64,000 nucleotides of DNA from Oxytricha trifallax (taxonomy: Eukaryota > Ciliophora > Spirotrichea > Sporadotrichida > Oxytrichidae). Shown piece by piece: positions 48,180 through 62,110 of the stretch. Location: the NCBI GenBank assembly GCA_000711775.1, contig ARYC01018444.1:1-64000 (forward strand), read 5' to 3'. The position numbers and the translations under genes were made by a program. The notes beneath the pieces were generated by a model. That model ran no database searches, was not told the DNA's origin, and saw nothing but the letters and a program-made list of their open reading frames with translations. Each line of letters begins with the position of its first letter. Positions within the stretch are counted from its first letter, which is position 1.

Positions 48180-49708
48180 TAAAAATGGTTACTTCCTCAC
48201 CCATATTTAGAGCTGGATCGTCTTCTAAAACTCAATTTTCTTCTCTAATACTCTAAGAATTTCCCTTGAAACTTGTAGGCTTGCAAAGCTCTCATATAAG
48301 CTCTCAGTTATAGAGCAGTTTTATAATTTTAAATTCAAATTTAAATATGAGCGCTAACATTTTAAGAAAAACAACAGCACTTCCATCAAACTAAATGAGA
48401 CTTACCTTTGGCAGCAATAAAAAGTGTGATAGCTGAGAGATGAACTCACATAAGGAACTACCAGAGCTATCACTTGAGCTTTCTGTTATTAAAATAGAAA
48501 TTAATAATAGAAAATAAATGGCAAAAATTGTGCGGGAGACAAAGAGCAGGAGAAAGTTAGAAATAAAGTTTCAAGGTAAGCAGAGGAAGTTAAAGTATAT
48601 ATTGTGAGAAGTTTGAAAGAGGCTTTACTCATAAATCTAGCTGGTACAGGCATATGAAGGTCATAAGGCTAAGTCTACTGTATAGTTAAAAGCATGACGA
48701 ATTTGATGGAAAGTATGATTGCTTTGAGTGCCATAAATAGTACTCTCATACAAGAGACTTAAAGAAGCATCTATTAAAAGCCCACAAGAAAGAAACAGAA
48801 GTTAAAGATTAAGACACTCAACTGAAGTTGCTCAACAAAAGAAAAGCAAGGAAGCCTCTTTAAGTTGCTGAGCTTTAACAAGCGAATCGATAATGTGAGG
48901 ATTGCACGTAATCTCTTAGCATCAGAGGTCACTAAATCATGATTAAAATATAAAACAAGAAAATTCCAGTACTTGCTTAGATTGATTTAGATGCTTCTCT
49001 CTAAAGCTACTTAATTCTAGAGGACTCCTATGACAAGAAAGTTATTAAGGATCATCAGTATGCTTTACAAGGTATATCCCTTCAACTTTCTCATTAGTGT
49101 TGATAAATATTAAATCGAGTTTACAAATGAGTATCAAGTACTCACTCAAGCAAAGTTTAAAGACTCTAGTTACTTAATCAAGTTAGATGCTCTTCTCCTT
49201 ACCAAGGATCATGTTGCTTTCATACTCCCACTCTTTGAAATTACCCTAAGAGATTTCATTGCAGATCAAAGGAATCATAAGTAGCTAGGATAAATAGCAA
49301 CTCAGACCATACAAGGTATTAAAGAGCTTCACAAGTTAAGATTTGTTCACAGAGATCTTAAGCCAGAAATATAATGATAAATTTTTCAACAGTAAGAGTA
49401 GCAATGATCGATTTCAACAGAGCCTAAAGAGTGAAAGCATCAAGGCTTGAAACTGTAATGGGAACTCAAGGCTATTATCCAGAAAGAGAAGACGGGAGAG
49501 ATGGTGACTTTTAGTGGGATGTATGGGCTTTAGAGATATGCCTCGCAACGAATACTGCTCAACAAGGTGCGAGAAAGATGCTAAGCAAAGGATAAAGCAA
49601 TTTATAGAAAGAAACAAAGTCTCTTAATCAATGAAGCAAACAGCAGAGTTAATATTATTAAAACCAAACTCAAGATTAGACATATCAATAGAGTAGATAG
49701 AGTTGTGA
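48180..49708 (+). pseudogene. TBE zinc-finger/kinase protein ('57-kDa'), frameshifted
   Basis: C2H2 zinc fingers are readable near 48600 (YCEKFERGFTHKSSWYRHM) and 48720 (CFECHKQYSHTRDLKKH). The kinase domain follows, with FVHRDLKPE near 49343-49370, then after a one-base loss IDFNRA in place of the DFG motif, GTQGYYPERE in the activation segment and WDVWALEI. The stop is TGA 49706-49708. Several frame changes occur: around 48430 and 48600, near 49080, and at the catalytic loop at 49372. The Gly-rich loop is not evident. DFN instead of DFG suggests altered catalysis even in an intact protein. Confidence 0.85.
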
Positions 49709-49807
49709 TTAAGTAAGATAAACTACAGACCTCTCCTACATGATTCAAAAGTGTATTTTGAGTGATTAAATTAAATATATTTACTATAAATTTCACATTA
49801 AAACCTA

Positions 49808-49885
49808 TTAATAACCCCAACTCCTATCAAATTCCCCACAAATCAATGCACATTTTAAACTTCATTAAGGGGTTTTGGGGTTTTG
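49808..49885 (-). repeat. TBE terminal inverted repeat, right
   Basis: Inverted copy of the left end, finishing GGGGTTTTGGGGTTTTG at 49869-49885. Confidence 0.95.
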
Positions 49886-49888
49886 ATT

Positions 49889-52800
49889 GCAACAGCTATA
49901 AGTAATCTGCTTGTTTGTTACCTATTAGAGAGAAATATTGTAAATTATAGTTGACAAAATAACCAATTAGTATAGTTAGATAATGAAAATTTTTATAATT
50001 ACTTATTTGAATGATTTAATGAGGAAGCACTTCATTAAGATTACATTTATTGATTTATTTCATTGCTAATTAAATATTTGAAAATAGATATTTACATTAT
50101 CATCACAAATACTTAGAAACTGTTGATGCTAGCTATGCCATGAAAATTTACAAGTTTAATTATAAATATTAGAAAATTTGATGCTTTAACCAATATATAA
50201 ATTATCATAAACTATTCAAGTTTATATAGATTACAATCAATATACAAATGTTAATACATTAATTATACAAATAGAAGTTAATACAAACTAAATTAACTAA
50301 ATTTAATATTTTGGGACAAGATTAAAATTAAATAATGGTATTTTTAAATAAATTTTTATAAACTTTAACAAAACAAGGTGTAATTAAGAAGTATGGAATT
50401 ATAAATTAAAAAGACAAAACAATCTTAAAATAAAGCATATACATATGAAAGTAATAAGAACTCTATTAAGGTATGATTTTAAATCTGAAAATATAAGGAG
50501 CAACAAACATAAAAGAATAAAAATACAAATTGATGAAAAATAAAATATAAATTATAATCTAAAATTAATTAAAATTAAACCCGAAAAAAATGCTTAATTC
50601 TTAAAATTTTTAAAGAGTTTTGAAAATTGTTGATAAAACTCGATTGTTTTTGAAAAGCCTTTTCAAAATATAAGATATGGTAAATTCTTAAACAATATAC
50701 TCAAATGTGAGAAGCTACAGAACACATGATTTTAATTCATCTTTCAAACCTAGTACTTTACCACAACTCCAAAAAAGATTATTTTAAAAAATACTGATAA
50801 CTCTAAATAGATTAAATGTTGGTTTTCTACAACTAAAGTCCTTATAAAATTTACTGACTGATGCAATGTGTTCCAAAGGTGTCTACTTTTGTCCAACTTT
50901 TTTAAATTCCCCATAAATATCAAATTCTCATTAAATGAGATATAACTTTTGTGTCATTAATATTTTGCTTAATAATCGAAAAGTGAGGAATATATAAGTT
51001 TTATAAGAATGGCAAATAATTAGTAATTTAGTAAAAAACCTGAATTTTCATAGTTTAGAGAGCTTTCAATTGTATATATGTTGACTAATTTATAGAGAGC
51101 CACAGTCATAATATTTTATTATGAATAGATACAGAGCATATTATTTCTTTATTTTTATTTATATATTTAATTTTACATTATTTTTATTACCTTCTCAATT
51201 GTAAAATTTAATTTTATTGATTTTATTATAAAAATACATTATAATTGTATTAATCTTAGTTATTTCCCTTTTATAAACACTCTACTTTATATTTCATTTA
51301 TTCTTAACTATCTTGTAAACTTATATTAATTTTGATATTAAGTAAAAGTATTTATTATTTTTATTGCATAAAATGCATAAAACCTTTTCTATTTAGTATT
51401 TATCTATATAATTAAATATTAATTTACACATTTTTTTCTTTATTTTATTAATTTTGCAATCATTGTAATATTTATTGAAATTTTGAATTGTATTTTAAAA
51501 ATATCATTAAGCCAATTGAATTCTTTACTTTACATTTAGGATTTTTATTTATTTAAAATATTATCATTTTATTTATTAATTATGATTTAATTATAATTTG
51601 ATCCTATTTTCTAAATATGGTTCTGGTATAATGCTATCATTTAGGAGTGTTGGTTTCAATGTGATACTCTTTATCATGAGTTTTATCTGGCTATATTTGA
51701 TATCCATTCAAATCCCTTATTCTTTTTATTTTGTTTCATTCCAGATATCTTATTTTCAAAAAATATACAATTTATTATATTATTTAATATGTTTCCTAAA
51801 ATAAGCTGAATTATTAATCTTTTCTTATCTATGCAAATAATAGTAAAAGAGTTAAGTCAGTTGAATTAAGATGATTATTAAATTCAAGATTAATAATTAG
51901 CTTATGAATAAACAACTTTAAATCAAATAAACCTTAAGTCTTTAAAAAAAATTGGGTTTTAAAAGAATCGAACCATATGTGAAACAATTCTTACGATCAC
52001 TATCATAGCCCTAATTTTGCACAAATATTGAAATTTTATCAACTAATTTCTATTTTAAATACCTCATATATAAAAGTTTGGCTAATATCAGAGAATTAAA
52101 AGTAGATTCGCAAGAATATTCAACAATTTAGAGGAAAAGTTTTAGATATATTAGGAATTTTTTTAAAGAAAAGTTCAAGAATAAAACTGATTTCTACAAC
52201 AGTGTAGTGTTTTTCTGGGAAGAAAATAATAAAAGTGCAACAGAAATATCAAACTTAAAGTATTATAATCAGATACCGTGATTGGTGACAAACCTCGTTT
52301 TTTTAAAAAATGTTTGTGTTTTTGATTAATAGATTATATTAAAATTTCACAAAATTATTTGTATAAATAACACTAATTACTTTATATTAAAATATGACAA
52401 TAAATCTCAAACTCCTCTATGAATTTCTATTTGTATTAATTATTAATCATTGCTAAATTTCATTTGAATTATACTAATGGGGTTTTATAATATTGTTTGG
52501 TTGTATTTTTTCACCATTATATTTTACTAAAATATATAAAACAATCACAAACTTATTGGACAAATTACCAAAAAATAAATTCCTATATATATATATATAT
52601 ATATATATAGGTCTATTTCAAGAATAGAAGAATACTAACATTACTGTTCAAACTAAATCTCGATATCAATTGCTAATATAGTAATTATAATAGAATAATA
52701 TGAGAGAGTTGGGTGGGTGCTTAATTAAAAATTAATTTAGAATTAACCCTATTTTTTAGTTATTATAGCTTTTTTGTTAGATTTATATTTAATTACATTA

Positions 52801-52989
52801 GTACTTATATTGATACTCTATCACAAATTAAAAAGCTACCAAATTTTAATAGGAGGTTTTTAGTTTAATAACCTGAATTAAGCTTATTTCTTAATGCAAA
52901 CCTCTCTCTTTCTAAACCTATAAATGCATGGTGATGCGAAAAAAATTATACATCTCCTGCCACCATAAGAATCACCATCCTTCATCTAT
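49889..52989. other. AT-rich intergenic DNA, no gene seen
   Basis: Long AT-rich stretch. A (TA)n tract lies at 52586-52608. No coding signal was recognised. Confidence 0.55.
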
Positions 52990-52991
52990 GA

Positions 52992-53255
52992 CTAGTAGAA
53001 TAGTCCCCTAACATGTAACAGCGTATGGTAATAGGAGATAGAAGGCATGGATATACGTTTTATTGTAAGATTATTTAAATCAACAACAGTACAAGGATGA
53101 CATGGATCATCAATAGCTTTATAGAGTTCAACAATTATTTGACCATCTCTTTCTAAACCAGATAATATTTGTGACTCTTTGGGCAGTTGGGAGGTTGGTG
53201 TTTGTTGTTTGTCTATTTCAGATATTCCTTTGAGCATAGTGAGTCTCAGTATCAT
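52992..53255 (-). pseudogene. Kelch-like protein fragment
   Basis: The minus frame reads like protein and continues past TAG codons (as Gln) below 52992 for some 20 codons. The segment VVDLNNLTIKRISMPS, then YYHTLLHVRGLFY and GDSYGG, has the spacing of a kelch repeat (strand, P-x-x-R/Y-x-x-H, then a GG-type strand). Only one blade is visible and the flanks are AT-rich. It is a gene relic or a single germline coding segment rather than a full gene. Confidence 0.4.
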
Positions 53256-53379
53256 GATGTGGCAACTGATGTTTTAATTAAGACTGCTAGCAAAAGAAGA
53301 TGTATAGCAAAATTGATAGAAATCATAATCCTTTATAACCCCAAAATCTTATTTAACTTTGATACTCTTCGAATTTGAA

Positions 53380-56300
53380 ACTGTGCTCTTTGGTGAAGCA
53401 GTCATTTTTTATCGCAAAAGTATTAGAGAGATGGAAATTACATTTAGTTAATAATGGAATTAAATAAAGCTGGCGTGAAAGTGCTTGATTAATCATAAAT
53501 GGAAAATGGTAAATAATCTTTCAAAGTCTGAATATGTTAATATTTATTAGCTAAGGCAATCATTCTTCAAGAATGGATATACTTGCCATTAGAATAAAGG
53601 GTCAGCAGTCGAGAGAGATTGAAAAGATAGATCTAACTGATTGAAGTTTACACATAAATTTTAATCAGAAAATGTGCATAGCTAGCTTATTTCATAGGGT
53701 GGTGAGGGATTATGCTTGTTGTTATTTTAAGAATATTCCATATGATTTAAAATTGTATGAAATTCCCTGATCAAAATATCATTTTATTTAAATTAATTTG
53801 ATTTTACTTCGTATATTTCTGAACCAATTTTTGTTCTTTTAATAATAGCATCGCCTAATTGATAGATCAAACGAAATCTCTTATTTTATTTACAGATATT
53901 ATTTAAATTTTAAATAACCCTTGACATACTAATTCATTTTATTTTCCTTAAAGCTTAATTTTTAACTTCTTTATCACTTCATACGCATAATTATTGTTGA
54001 ATTATATTTATCAGGTTTCTTTCGGATTTTTGCACATTTACATTTTCTTTCATAATCGACAGCTACGTTAGTCTGGATAGTTTCAAATCTTTATCTGTCT
54101 TCATTGGTTAATTGCTTATTTGCTCTATTTATAAATGATTATTGACCAATTACAGCTATTACTTAAACCTATTGAGCTTATTAGTCTTAATTTGGCATAG
54201 TATATTAATTATTAATTTGCACTTCTTCTATCTATGCCTTTCTTTTTGCTCTCTTCAATCATTTAATCTTAATAATTTGCTTAATTTTTATTCGGATAGA
54301 GGCATCTGTCCTCAGTTTCCATTTTTATTTCTTTTTTCAAATAGCTAATATTTAGCAATAAAAGATTTGGTGATTTCCTTAAATTCCTTAACTTCATTGA
54401 CACTACCTAAAACTTTCTCATTTAATGATTAATATACATTATTACTCTATAATATTATTAGATGATATTTCTCTTATTATGCTTATTTGCTTTAGAGATT
54501 TAAGTAAGGAAGAAAGTAATGGATACATCTTTCTATATTAATTCCTCTTATTTTGATTATTACTACTATCTTCTTCACAGAGTGTTTCTTTAGAGGAACT
54601 GTTGTGTCACTATTGCCATTTTTTACAATTAAAGCATTTACTCTTTGGACTTCATATATTAAACATTCTAAATAATTTTAAATCTAAAGAACATCAACGC
54701 CAGTTTACTTTTCTTCTTAAACTTGACATTATTTTAGTTATCATTTTTATTTAACTGTTTTTCTCGCAAATTTTGATTGTATAGTTAAACACTTGAAATA
54801 TAATGTCAATCTATAATATATTTTACTCTACGCTTTAATTTAAGATTTGCCAAATTAATTTAGAATTGCTAAGAAAATAGACTTCATAAAATAGAAGTGA
54901 TAAGAATGTTTGATAATCGTTGTACATGGCTGCTTTATTGTAAAGTCATCAACTTTCTCTTATTCGAAGAAATCTCATCTAGCAGTGTATTTCAAAGATA
55001 ATGTTTGCATTTTAACAAGGAGTTTTATCATGGTTGTTAAATAATTATATTGTAAGGGGATAGTTTGTTAAGTTATTAAAATCTGTAATTTACTTGATTT
55101 TTGAACTCTTTTAATATTATTAAATAAAAATCAATATCAAAATTCCAAAAATGGAATCATTTAGAATAATGAATAATACTGCTAAATGATATACAGTAAA
55201 AAATAGAAGAAATGTAGTTATGATGAAGATTAAAGTTTCTTTGAAAGATGTATTGCTAGGTGATAATTGCAAATGCAAAATTAATGAGGGCAATGATCTG
55301 TTCAATAATTATCATAAAATATATTGATAAATAGAAAGTTTAATTACAAGATGTAATTCACTCATTAATTAAAAATACTCTACCTTTTTAAAAAAATATT
55401 ACCATTTAAAATTTAAGTTTATACATTTAATTGATAATTTTAATGGTGAAAACTTTGGAGTTAATTGTTTATTTTCACAATATTCAATTTGAGTATCGAT
55501 TTCTTTTCATGATAACTATTGAACCTGCGCTTACCTCTATCTCTTCTATAACTTAAAATTGTGCTAATATTCTTCAAGAGTATAAAATGAGATGAAAGTG
55601 CCTGCATTAAATGAGAGTAGCATGTTTCATATCATTTTAAACCTAAAGATCAAATTATACTAAATTAGGAGAATCAAGAAAGGTTTAATCCAGAATATAT
55701 AATCTTGCTTTTACATATTAAGTAAAACTATTGTTCCTTTTTCGATTTCAAATATATTAAAGTGTTAATATTTCCCATGTTTTATCTACAGTTCATAATA
55801 ATTCATCACCTTAATATACATTTCATTTTTATTTCCTAAGATTTATGAAAATGAGTTGCTTAATATTTTACCAGACTGCCTACTCAAATACCTTTTCAGT
55901 ATTGCTAACCACCATATAGGAAAACGTGCTTATGTGGATGAATATTAGCATCTCTCTTATTAATATAATAAAATTCATGGAAATGAAGGCTTAAAAAAAT
56001 TTAAAGTAAAAAATGAGCATAAATATGATAGTATCTTAATTTTAGTCACAACTTTATACAATTTTTGAAGATATTTTTCACATTTGTTTTATTTATGAGA
56101 AAAAGCTATAAAAATAAGCTCAATGCAAACTGCTATTTTTTATTGTAAAACTTTATTCAGTCTTATTTAAGGTAAATTCTTCTCAGATAGTGTAATTGTC
56201 TAGGAAATTACTATTATGAGAATATGCCCTTCCTTTACTACATATTCAATTCTTATAAATATGTTATGGAATCTTAAGGCATCCCATATATGATACAGAA

Positions 56301-58775
56301 TTCAATCTTATATCGAATCTCTATTTTAAGCTATATCTTTCATTCTGATTTTATCAATATTTCTTCCCAAAAATAGAACAGGCTCAAATGATAAGAGAAT
56401 AAGTTTTTTACATATGGTTTTTACAGTTCTTAAATTTGGGAACATTTATATATTTTATCTTGAGCTATCTTAACTTTAGATTATAGTATTATTAGCCAAT
56501 TATAGTAAATATATAGCATGTTCTTTTCATTGTAATTAAAAACAATCAGAGCTTGAAGTACGCCCTGGACAGCCTTTTATTTACCAAAAGGTCACATATA
56601 CCGTTGGGTAAGTTTGATAGATGAGGTTATACTAATGTTGAGACCATAATTTTTCTATAATATTTGAGCGATTTTAAACTATTAATGGTTACATCTATAA
56701 TATCATGAACTTTATTATCATTTAATGGTTTATTCTTTGGTTTTTGCTTGCTGTAATTGCTTCAATGCTATTAATAAACGATATCAATGTATTGGTGATG
56801 TGGATATAATGCTGGATCTTACATTACTTTGGATGTAGAGCTGAATAAACCATTGTTTTAATTATTTGTTAGTTTTGATTATAAAGTTAATTGTAATAAT
56901 ATTAAAGATATGGGATTTTATATATTACAACAGTTCTTCATTTTTAAGTTTATCATCAACAAAAAAATAATTTAATATCTTATTAAATATAATTAAATAA
57001 ATTGAATTATATTTATTTATTCTTGATTTCCTATTTTGAAACTTCCTTAATAAATAATAAATTATACTTTTATTTTATTTTATTTCTAGTAACCTTTAAA
57101 TGATAAATATCATATATTTTTAACCTAATATATATTTTCTATACATATTTATAAGGCATAATTAAAAATTTTACCAATATTATAATTATACATTTTTGAA
57201 CTAATTGAAGTAACTCACTACAATGGATCGAAGACATGGGTAAAATATTCGTAGGAGCCAAAGTATTAAGTACCCAAATTTCCTTTATTCTTGCATAATT
57301 ACCGTTGATATTACTAAAAAACGGCTACTTTTATACTGCTTTTCTTATAAATTACTCAGTCATTAATATTACAAATAAATGTCTTAAGAAATTAAGACAT
57401 TTATTAGATAAAACTCAATTTGAGATTAGTAATATCAATAACTTATCATTAACTCTATTATTTTTTGTGTATTTATTTGGGCATTTTGATTGAGCTTTGT
57501 AATAATTGTTATTTCATGCGATTGAAAACTTGAAAAGCTTCGATTCATTATTTTGTTTGAGGAAAGCTTGAAAAATCAATAAATCTAGCTCTGATGACTA
57601 ATTTTGGTTTGTATTTTCCTCAAGCAGAGCCATCAATACTGAGAATCAAGGTACAACAAAACCTCTCTATTTTCATTGATTTTAAGCTAATTTTAATGAG
57701 TATGAAATTAAACAAATATTTTATAATATTTGATTATAATATATAATCAATTATAATGCATACATTAATGCATTCATTTAAACACAAGTCTTGGACTATA
57801 CAAGTAACCACCAAGCAAGTGTATTATTTAACGCAAAGTACTCTCCATTTCAATCATAATTAATAAGGAACTAACTCGTTGTTGCTAACTAGTTCCTCAG
57901 TGTAAAAATCTCTCAAGTTGCATCAGGTTTGAAATTGTATGGCCTTTGTTTTTCTTTATATTTGAAAAACTAGCACTGTGAATGAAGAATTTTCATTTTC
58001 TGTAGTTTGGATTTCTAAAAATATAGATTTATAACTATTAATATTAGATTTTTATTAATATTATGATTAAATAGCTATATAAAAGTTTAATAAAATATCA
58101 AATGCAACCAGAAATATTAAAATTAACTTTGATTTCTCTCCTTTATAATTAATCATATTGAACCTAAATAAATAACTATACACTATGATATAATTCATTT
58201 CATTAATTAATTACTATGTATAAGCTTAAAATAAACTGCAGATCATATGTTTTGAATATAAATACTATATATTTAATTTCATTTTGCTGTAATCTGCATT
58301 AATTAAAGTAATTAATTAATGAAAACTGGTTTGATTTGAATAAAACGCAATATCTGTCTCCATCAATATCGAAGTCTAGATGTATTTCTTTAATTATTAT
58401 ATATTTTTTTAATTAATTATTTAAATCAATAACTTGTGTTTTAACGGTACTCGATATTAACAAACATATATATATATATATAGATTTTGAATCGACAATT
58501 CAATAATAAATTAAAGATTGAATAATGATAAATATGAATTTATATAAACAAAAGTATATTTTAAATCTATTTATTTTAGTTTGACTTCATTTATAAATAT
58601 TCAGATATATTTGTATATAAATTTATTTATTATTGAATACCTCATGCCATTTAACTAACATTATTGCTTTCTAAATTACAATGTATTAACTAATAAAAAT
58701 CAATATATTTTATTTCTAAAATTATTTTTTTATAATAATAATAATTTCTAATTAATTTGAAAAGATTTATTAATT
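53380..58775. other. AT-rich DNA with a possible decayed minus-strand coding stretch
   Basis: Mostly featureless. Between about 53900 and 54750 the plus strand is pyrimidine-rich and minus frames contain protein-like pieces (for example EKVLGSVNEVKEFKEITK near 54400), but TGA codons and frame changes prevent a gene call. A (TA)n tract lies at 58466-58482. Confidence 0.4.
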
Positions 58776-59192
58776 ATTATAGAAATACATTTGAATTTGG
58801 AAAATTAATTATAAATTAATTTATTATAAATCAAAATCGTGGCAGTTAATGTTGGCCAATTTAAACGATCTTGGGCTTATTCGATAGAGAATTTAAAATT
58901 AGCTGGACTTTATTATTGGCGGTACTATTTTATCGCATCGAGGGAGCGAGATAACTCGACTTTAATGTGAGGGTATAATTTAATGAATTTAGATGAGTTT
59001 AATTAAAGTCGAGTTATCTCGCTCCCTCGATGCGATAAAATAGTACCGCCAATAATAAAGTCCAGCTAATTTTGAATTCCCTATCGAATAAGTCCAAGAT
59101 CGTTTAAATTGGCCAACATTAACTGCCACTAATTTCAATTTATTTTAATTTAATTATAATTAATTTTCCAAATTCAAGTGCATTTCTATAAT
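58776..59192. repeat. Long palindromic (foldback/MITE-like) element, copy 1
   Basis: Two arms of about 190 bp are inverted copies with a ~33-bp loop at about 58969-59001. The inner arm is almost perfect: GCGGTACTATTTTATCGCATC at 58919 pairs with GATGCGATAAAATAGTACCGC at about 59029. Arms include GGACTTTATTATTGGCGG and GAGGGAGCGAGATAACTCGAC and their complements. The outer 60 bp are more diverged. It is G+C-richer than the flanks and has no coding frame. Confidence 0.9.
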
Positions 59193-59879
59193 ACAACTTT
59201 TAATTCACATTTCGGTATTTTATGATAAGCATGACTTTTAAATTTTTTATAAAATTAATTAGTATTATTCATTTAAGAGTTCTCTTTGAAAGCATTCTAT
59301 TAAGTCAAACATTTATGATTCATTGTCTAGTTTAATGATTACAGTGAACAGATCTTTCAAGTTCACCACTTGTACAAACTTTTTTAAATGCCCAATTATT
59401 CTTCTTCTTTACTCTTATTTTTCTCTATTAAAGACTTAAATTTCTACTTGCCAGCAAAACATTCTAACATTATAAAAATTACTGAAAAAACATCCCAAAA
59501 TTAGTCCCCACTTTCTATTTTAAGATATTTGTTGACATATTTATTCTTTATTTTTGGGAAATATTTGATTAATCCCCATTTTTAATTGAACACATTTGTA
59601 ATTTATTATGAATATTTTAAATCATCATCATTATAAATTAAGAAGTTATCTGGCTTGGTGTCTCGACAAATAAATCCAATTTTATGTAATTATTAAATAC
59701 TCTCCATAATAGCTAGCATGTATAAATTTATCAAATCCTTAATAACTCTTTAGTCCAGTAATTGTTTCAAAGTTATTTAATAGGATTTTGTAATTATTTC
59801 TAGGTCATCATCATAAATTTTAACTCCATTAACTTAATATTGAAATTCGAGATTTTAATTTGAAAGTATTTTACTATTG
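59193..59879. other. AT-rich spacer between two palindromes
   Basis: No gene or repeat end was recognised. Confidence 0.5.
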
Positions 59880-60200
59880 TAAGAATATATTTGAAATTGG
59901 GAAATTATATTAAATTATTATAATTTTATATCAAAATATTAGCAATAAAGATGGTCAATTTAAGAGATTTTGGGCTCATTTGATACGGAATGTATAATTA
60001 GCTGAATTTACTTGTGGCGGTACTATTTAATCGCAAAGTCATATTATCTCGCTCCTGAGATGCGATAAACAGTACCGCTAAAAGTAAATTTAGCTAATTT
60101 TATATTCCGTATCAAATGAGCCCAAGATCGCTTAAATTGTCCATCTTTAATTGCCAATATTTTGATTTAAAATTATTTTAATTTAATATAATTATGTATT
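59880..60200. repeat. Long palindromic (foldback/MITE-like) element, copy 2
   Basis: A diverged copy of the 58776-59192 palindrome with the same arm words (TTTTGGGCTCATTTGATACGG, GCGGTACTATTTAATCGC, ATCTCGCTCC, GCGATAAACAGTACCGC). The loop and part of one inner arm are missing, leaving a shorter hairpin. The independent changes in the two copies imply two insertions, or an old duplication. Confidence 0.85.
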
Positions 60201-61429
60201 CCTCCAATAGTTTAAATTATGAGACTAGGCCATCAATTTGCTCATTTTTGTCAACAATCTTTGTAAATTTATAATAGTGTACTTTTTGCTCAAGGCCTAG
60301 AACATAATATCTACTTTGCCCTAATTTTCAATAACTGATTTATGAAGGTACGATTCTTCAAGAACATGCTTGAACTCTGGGAAATTTGATTCATTAAATA
60401 ACAGTTTGTTATAATTTTCCTTCTTAGGCTCTCCCTAATTTTCCAAATTTTATTGTATATTATTTATTTATTATAAATCGTTTTCAAGGAATTAGATTAA
60501 CTTTCAATGTTCATTTCTCTTTTTATCAGATTCACTTTATAATTTTAAAAGTAATTAATATTTTCTATTAATTTTTATTGTTGATGCAGTCAGTGTATTG
60601 ATTTAGCAAAAAAACATCCTATAATAAAAATTATATAAATTCTAAACTTACTTTTGGCATACCATTTGTTTACATTAATTCAACCTCTGAATGACTTAAA
60701 TAATGATTAATCAAAACGCTTCAATTTTTGGATTGTTAGAAATTACGTTATGATATGTTACAATTATAACTTCTGCCCTTTTTTTTGAGTTTAACAAATT
60801 TTTACTTTAACTTTTTGATTTTGTTGAAATGTTTTCTGAACTATAGTTCATCATAGACTTTGTTTTAGTGATAGAAAATGTTTAGGTATTTAGGTTTTCA
60901 ACAGTATCTTATTCTTCTTAAACTATTGACTCTATTTCTGGAATTTTCTTAAGTGAATCTATATTTGTCAACATCTTTTAGATTACTTTTTTTATAGTGT
61001 TATCTCCTATATCCTTCATTATTATAAGCTTAGCTTGACTATCAATGAAGTTTGTAAAATAAAAATGCACAATTTAGATTGATATACTTGTATTATAGAT
61101 TGATTTAATTATGATTAGTTTATAATGTTTAATTCTAAGATAGATTAATATAAATATTCATATATTTTTATTATAAATTATTAATTAATCTAATTTATAA
61201 TTTTAAGTAAATGTTAGAAAAACCTTAACCTATCAAAGAATTAAAATAACATACATTCTTTATATATATGATAAGAGTTTGTTAAGTTATTTTTAGATTA
61301 TTTAAATTAAAAAATTAACTATTTTAATTGTATTTTTACGGCTTTTAACATTAAAATGCATGAGCATTTTAGTATGAATTAAATTAAATTTGATGATTAT
61401 AAATCATTAAAGAATTAAATTAAGTCTTA
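60201..61429. other. AT-rich intergenic DNA, no gene seen
   Basis: Pyrimidine-biased in part, but no interpretable frame on the minus strand. Confidence 0.45.
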
Positions 61430-62110
61430 TAAGAATGGAAAGTGTCTCACAATTCTATAATGCAAATGTCTAGCATTTGACACCAGAATATTTTAAGGAA
61501 GACTCAGCTCTAAGTAAGACTGGCACACCTTTTTTAAATATCACAGTAAGAATAATTAAAAATTAAGTAAAAATAGAGGGTTACTGTCTCCCAAAATACA
61601 AAGCGACTACAATGATATTCCTAAAAGCTTTTCTTCAAGGTTCAAAATATCTAATTAAATAAAAAGATATTAATACGACAAATATCCCATTACTCGAGTT
61701 AAAGATCTAAAATAAATTGAATGAGATGAAAGTTAATATACTGGATTTTTAAATTTAATAGGTGAATTATTAAAAAATACCACTGGATTAAAATATCATG
61801 AGGCACTTGAATTATTATAAAGACAAGCCATATTACCTAGAAGATAATACTTTTTTAGCATAGTTTGAACCCCAGATCCTGAATATCTTGAAAATTTGTA
61901 TAAAAGTCAAAATAAAATCAGGAATCAAACAGATATTGATTAGACATAACAACAAGCTATAGTCATTAGAGATGACTTATTCAGGGAAATTTAATAAGAA
62001 CCATTCTTCACAAGTAAGAATAAATTAGTTTTTAATTAAATTATAATAGAGTAAAGTGGCAAAGGCACTGCCTTGCTAAAAGTGCAGGCCAAGCTAACAG
62101 ATAGTTGATA
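61430..62110 (+). pseudogene. Possible relic of a P-loop-type protein gene
   Basis: The plus strand is richer in G+C than its surroundings. A frame from about 61870 to TGA near 62106 reads TPDPEYLENLYKSQNKIRN and later IIIEQSGKGTALLKVQAKL, which resembles a degraded Walker A motif in a helicase-like context. An upstream segment with AYLKAFLQGSKYL-type content lies in another frame, and a TGA separates the pieces. The family assignment is weak. Confidence 0.25.

Larger units (their letters stand above)
45897..49885 (+). mobile_element. TBE: Full-length TBE transposon (3989 bp)
   Basis: Both ends carry ~78-bp inverted repeats starting CAAAACCCCAAAACCCC, and the element is flanked by ATT on both sides (45894-45896 and 49886-49888). 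Three genes lie in the TBE arrangement: transposase (+), 22-kDa-type gene (-), and zinc-finger/kinase gene (+). All three contain frameshifts, so this copy is inactive unless the frame changes are errors. In Oxytricha, TBEs are thousands of germline-limited Tc1/mariner-type elements removed during macronuclear development, and their transposases take part in genome rearrangement. Confidence 0.95.
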
